In this document: piece after piece, positions 13,839 through 14,546 of the stretch | Position numbering within the stretch: position 1 is the first letter of the stretch | Layout of the letters: each line of letters opens with the position of its first letter | Source: JBLNBU01 sp050260215 | Lineage (GTDB): Bacteria > Pseudomonadota > Alphaproteobacteria > Rhodospirillales > Magnetospirillaceae | Direction: 5' to 3' | DNA: 14,546 bases | Assembly (NCBI GenBank): GCA_050260215.1 | Contig: JBLNBU010000180.1 | Coordinates: 1-14,546 of the forward strand | Notes under the pieces: generated by a model | Seen by the model: only the letters and a program-made list of their open reading frames with translations | Told to the model about the DNA's origin: nothing | Database searches by the model: none | Made by a program: the position numbers and the translations under genes

Positions 13839-14546
13839 ATGAGGGCGGCGGCGTTGGTATTGGCGGCAGCACTGGCAGCGGCGGCGCAAGCCCGGGCGGC
13901 CGAGGAACCGATCATGGTCGGCGGCAAGCCGTGGGTGTATTCGCGCGAGGACGCGGCCGACATCATGCGCGCCTGCGCGGCCTGCCACGGCGAGGCCGGT
14001 GCGGGCGGCGGCGGCGGCCATTATCCGCGCCTGGCCGGTTTCGACCGCGACTACCTGGCCGAGCAGCTGCGCAAGTTCAAGTCGCGCCAGCGCGAGAATA
14101 TTCCCATGATCCCGTTCGCCACCGAACGCGAACTGCCCGAGCGTGATGTTCTGGCCATCAGCCGCTATCTGTCCGAGATCACCATCGACACCAAGCCCCC
14201 CAAGGACATGCCCACAGACGGCTATGCCCGCCTGCAGGCCATGAAGAAGGTGCTGCAGATCCCGCGCGAGGCGGGCGACGTCGCGGCCGGCGGCCAGGTC
14301 TACAGCCGCGACTGCGCCGCCTGCCACGGCAAGCGGGGCGAAGGGCGGCTGAGGAAGCCGCCGCTGGCCGGCCAGCACGTTCCCTATCTGCGTACCCAGA
14401 TCGACAACTTCCTCTCGGCCAAGCGCGGCCACGACGACGTCGAGCGCATCATGCGTCCGCTGGCGCCCCAGGACTGGAACAACCTGTGGGCCTATGTCAC
14501 CGCCCTGGGCGACGGCGAGGAGCCGGCCGGGGCCGCACCCGCGGCT
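13839..14546 (+). CDS. Diheme cytochrome c4-like protein (3' end outside window)
   Basis: The frame is open from ATG 13839 to the window edge (236 codons, no stop), so the gene is nearly complete. Seen: an Ala-rich Sec signal peptide (about 1-21, cleavage near ARAA/EEP), and two CAACH heme-binding motifs at residues 46-50 and 159-163, each opening a class I cytochrome c domain. Candidate Met ligands are in NIPMIPFA (first domain) and ERIMRPLAPQDW (second). The repeat LAGF/LAGQ, then YLAEQLRKFKSRQR and YLRTQIDNFLSAKR, is typical of cytochrome c4. Such proteins shuttle electrons in the periplasm, often to terminal oxidases; the partner here is not visible. The start has GGGAGG 5 bases upstream. 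The tail turns Ala/Pro-rich at the window edge. It is about 85 bases after the 75-aa gene. Confidence 0.93.
   Translation, partial: MRAAALVLAAALAAAAQARAAEEPIMVGGKPWVYSREDAADIMRACAACHGEAGAGGGGGHYPRLAGFDRDYLAEQLRKFKSRQRENIPMIPFATERELPERDVLAISRYLSEITIDTKPPKDMPTDGYARLQAMKKVLQIPREAGDVAAGGQVYSRDCAACHGKRGEGRLRKPPLAGQHVPYLRTQIDNFLSAKRGHDDVERIMRPLAPQDWNNLWAYVTALGDGEEPAGAAPAA

Noticed and set aside
13769..14146. Plus-strand 125-aa ORF overlapping the cytochrome gene
   Set aside because: It is in another frame from the gene with two CAACH motifs and a signal peptide, and its own translation is low-complexity Gly/Arg-rich.

Overview
The window is about 14.5 kb of GC-rich, gene-dense bacterial DNA. The sequence suggests an alphaproteobacterium of the Rhodospirillales type (Magnetospirillum-like). 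The reasons are the hopanoid genes hpnN/hpnM beside dxs, the CAU tRNA, very high third-position GC, and many membrane histidine kinases. The taxon is inference; no 16S rRNA gene is present.

Region 1 (1-5089) is an isoprenoid/hopanoid and outer-membrane lipid block. The 3' part of hpnN (RND-type hopanoid exporter, cut by the window edge) runs rightward and overlaps tail-to-tail with hpnM (periplasmic MlaC/Ttg2D-like protein). hpnM is the second gene of a leftward dxs-hpnM operon. dxs starts at TTG and encodes an unusually compact DXP synthase. mlaA (VacJ lipoprotein) diverges from dxs. Together these cover precursor supply (Dxs), inner-membrane export (HpnN), a periplasmic carrier (HpnM) and an outer-membrane lipoprotein (MlaA).

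Region 2 (5104-5273) is a self-contained tRNA-Met(CAU) unit with its own sigma70-like promoter and a strong intrinsic terminator.

Region 3 (5394-11999) is a signalling block of four rightward genes. Two are paralogous sensor histidine kinases in tandem: the first is a hybrid with PAS and receiver domains, the second is a minimal version. They are followed by a secreted PhnD-like binding protein whose stop overlaps the TTG start of a third kinase. No response regulator with an output domain and no ABC permease is present, so the binding protein looks like a sensor accessory, not a transporter part. A GC hairpin closes the block.

Region 4 (12018-14546) holds small and envelope-related genes. 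A 42-aa single-pass membrane protein on the minus strand diverges from a DsrC/TusE-family protein that has no cysteine at all. Then come a slipin (SPFH) gene abutting a 75-aa protein of unknown function, and a periplasmic diheme cytochrome c4-like gene that runs off the right edge.

The points most worth a second look are the cysteine-free DsrC/TusE homologue, the 42-aa membrane protein beside it, the compact Dxs, and the binding-protein/kinase pair whose kinase has His-His in place of His-Asp in the H-box. No CRISPR array, insertion sequence, prophage or integrase was seen. No gap between genes exceeds 300 bases.
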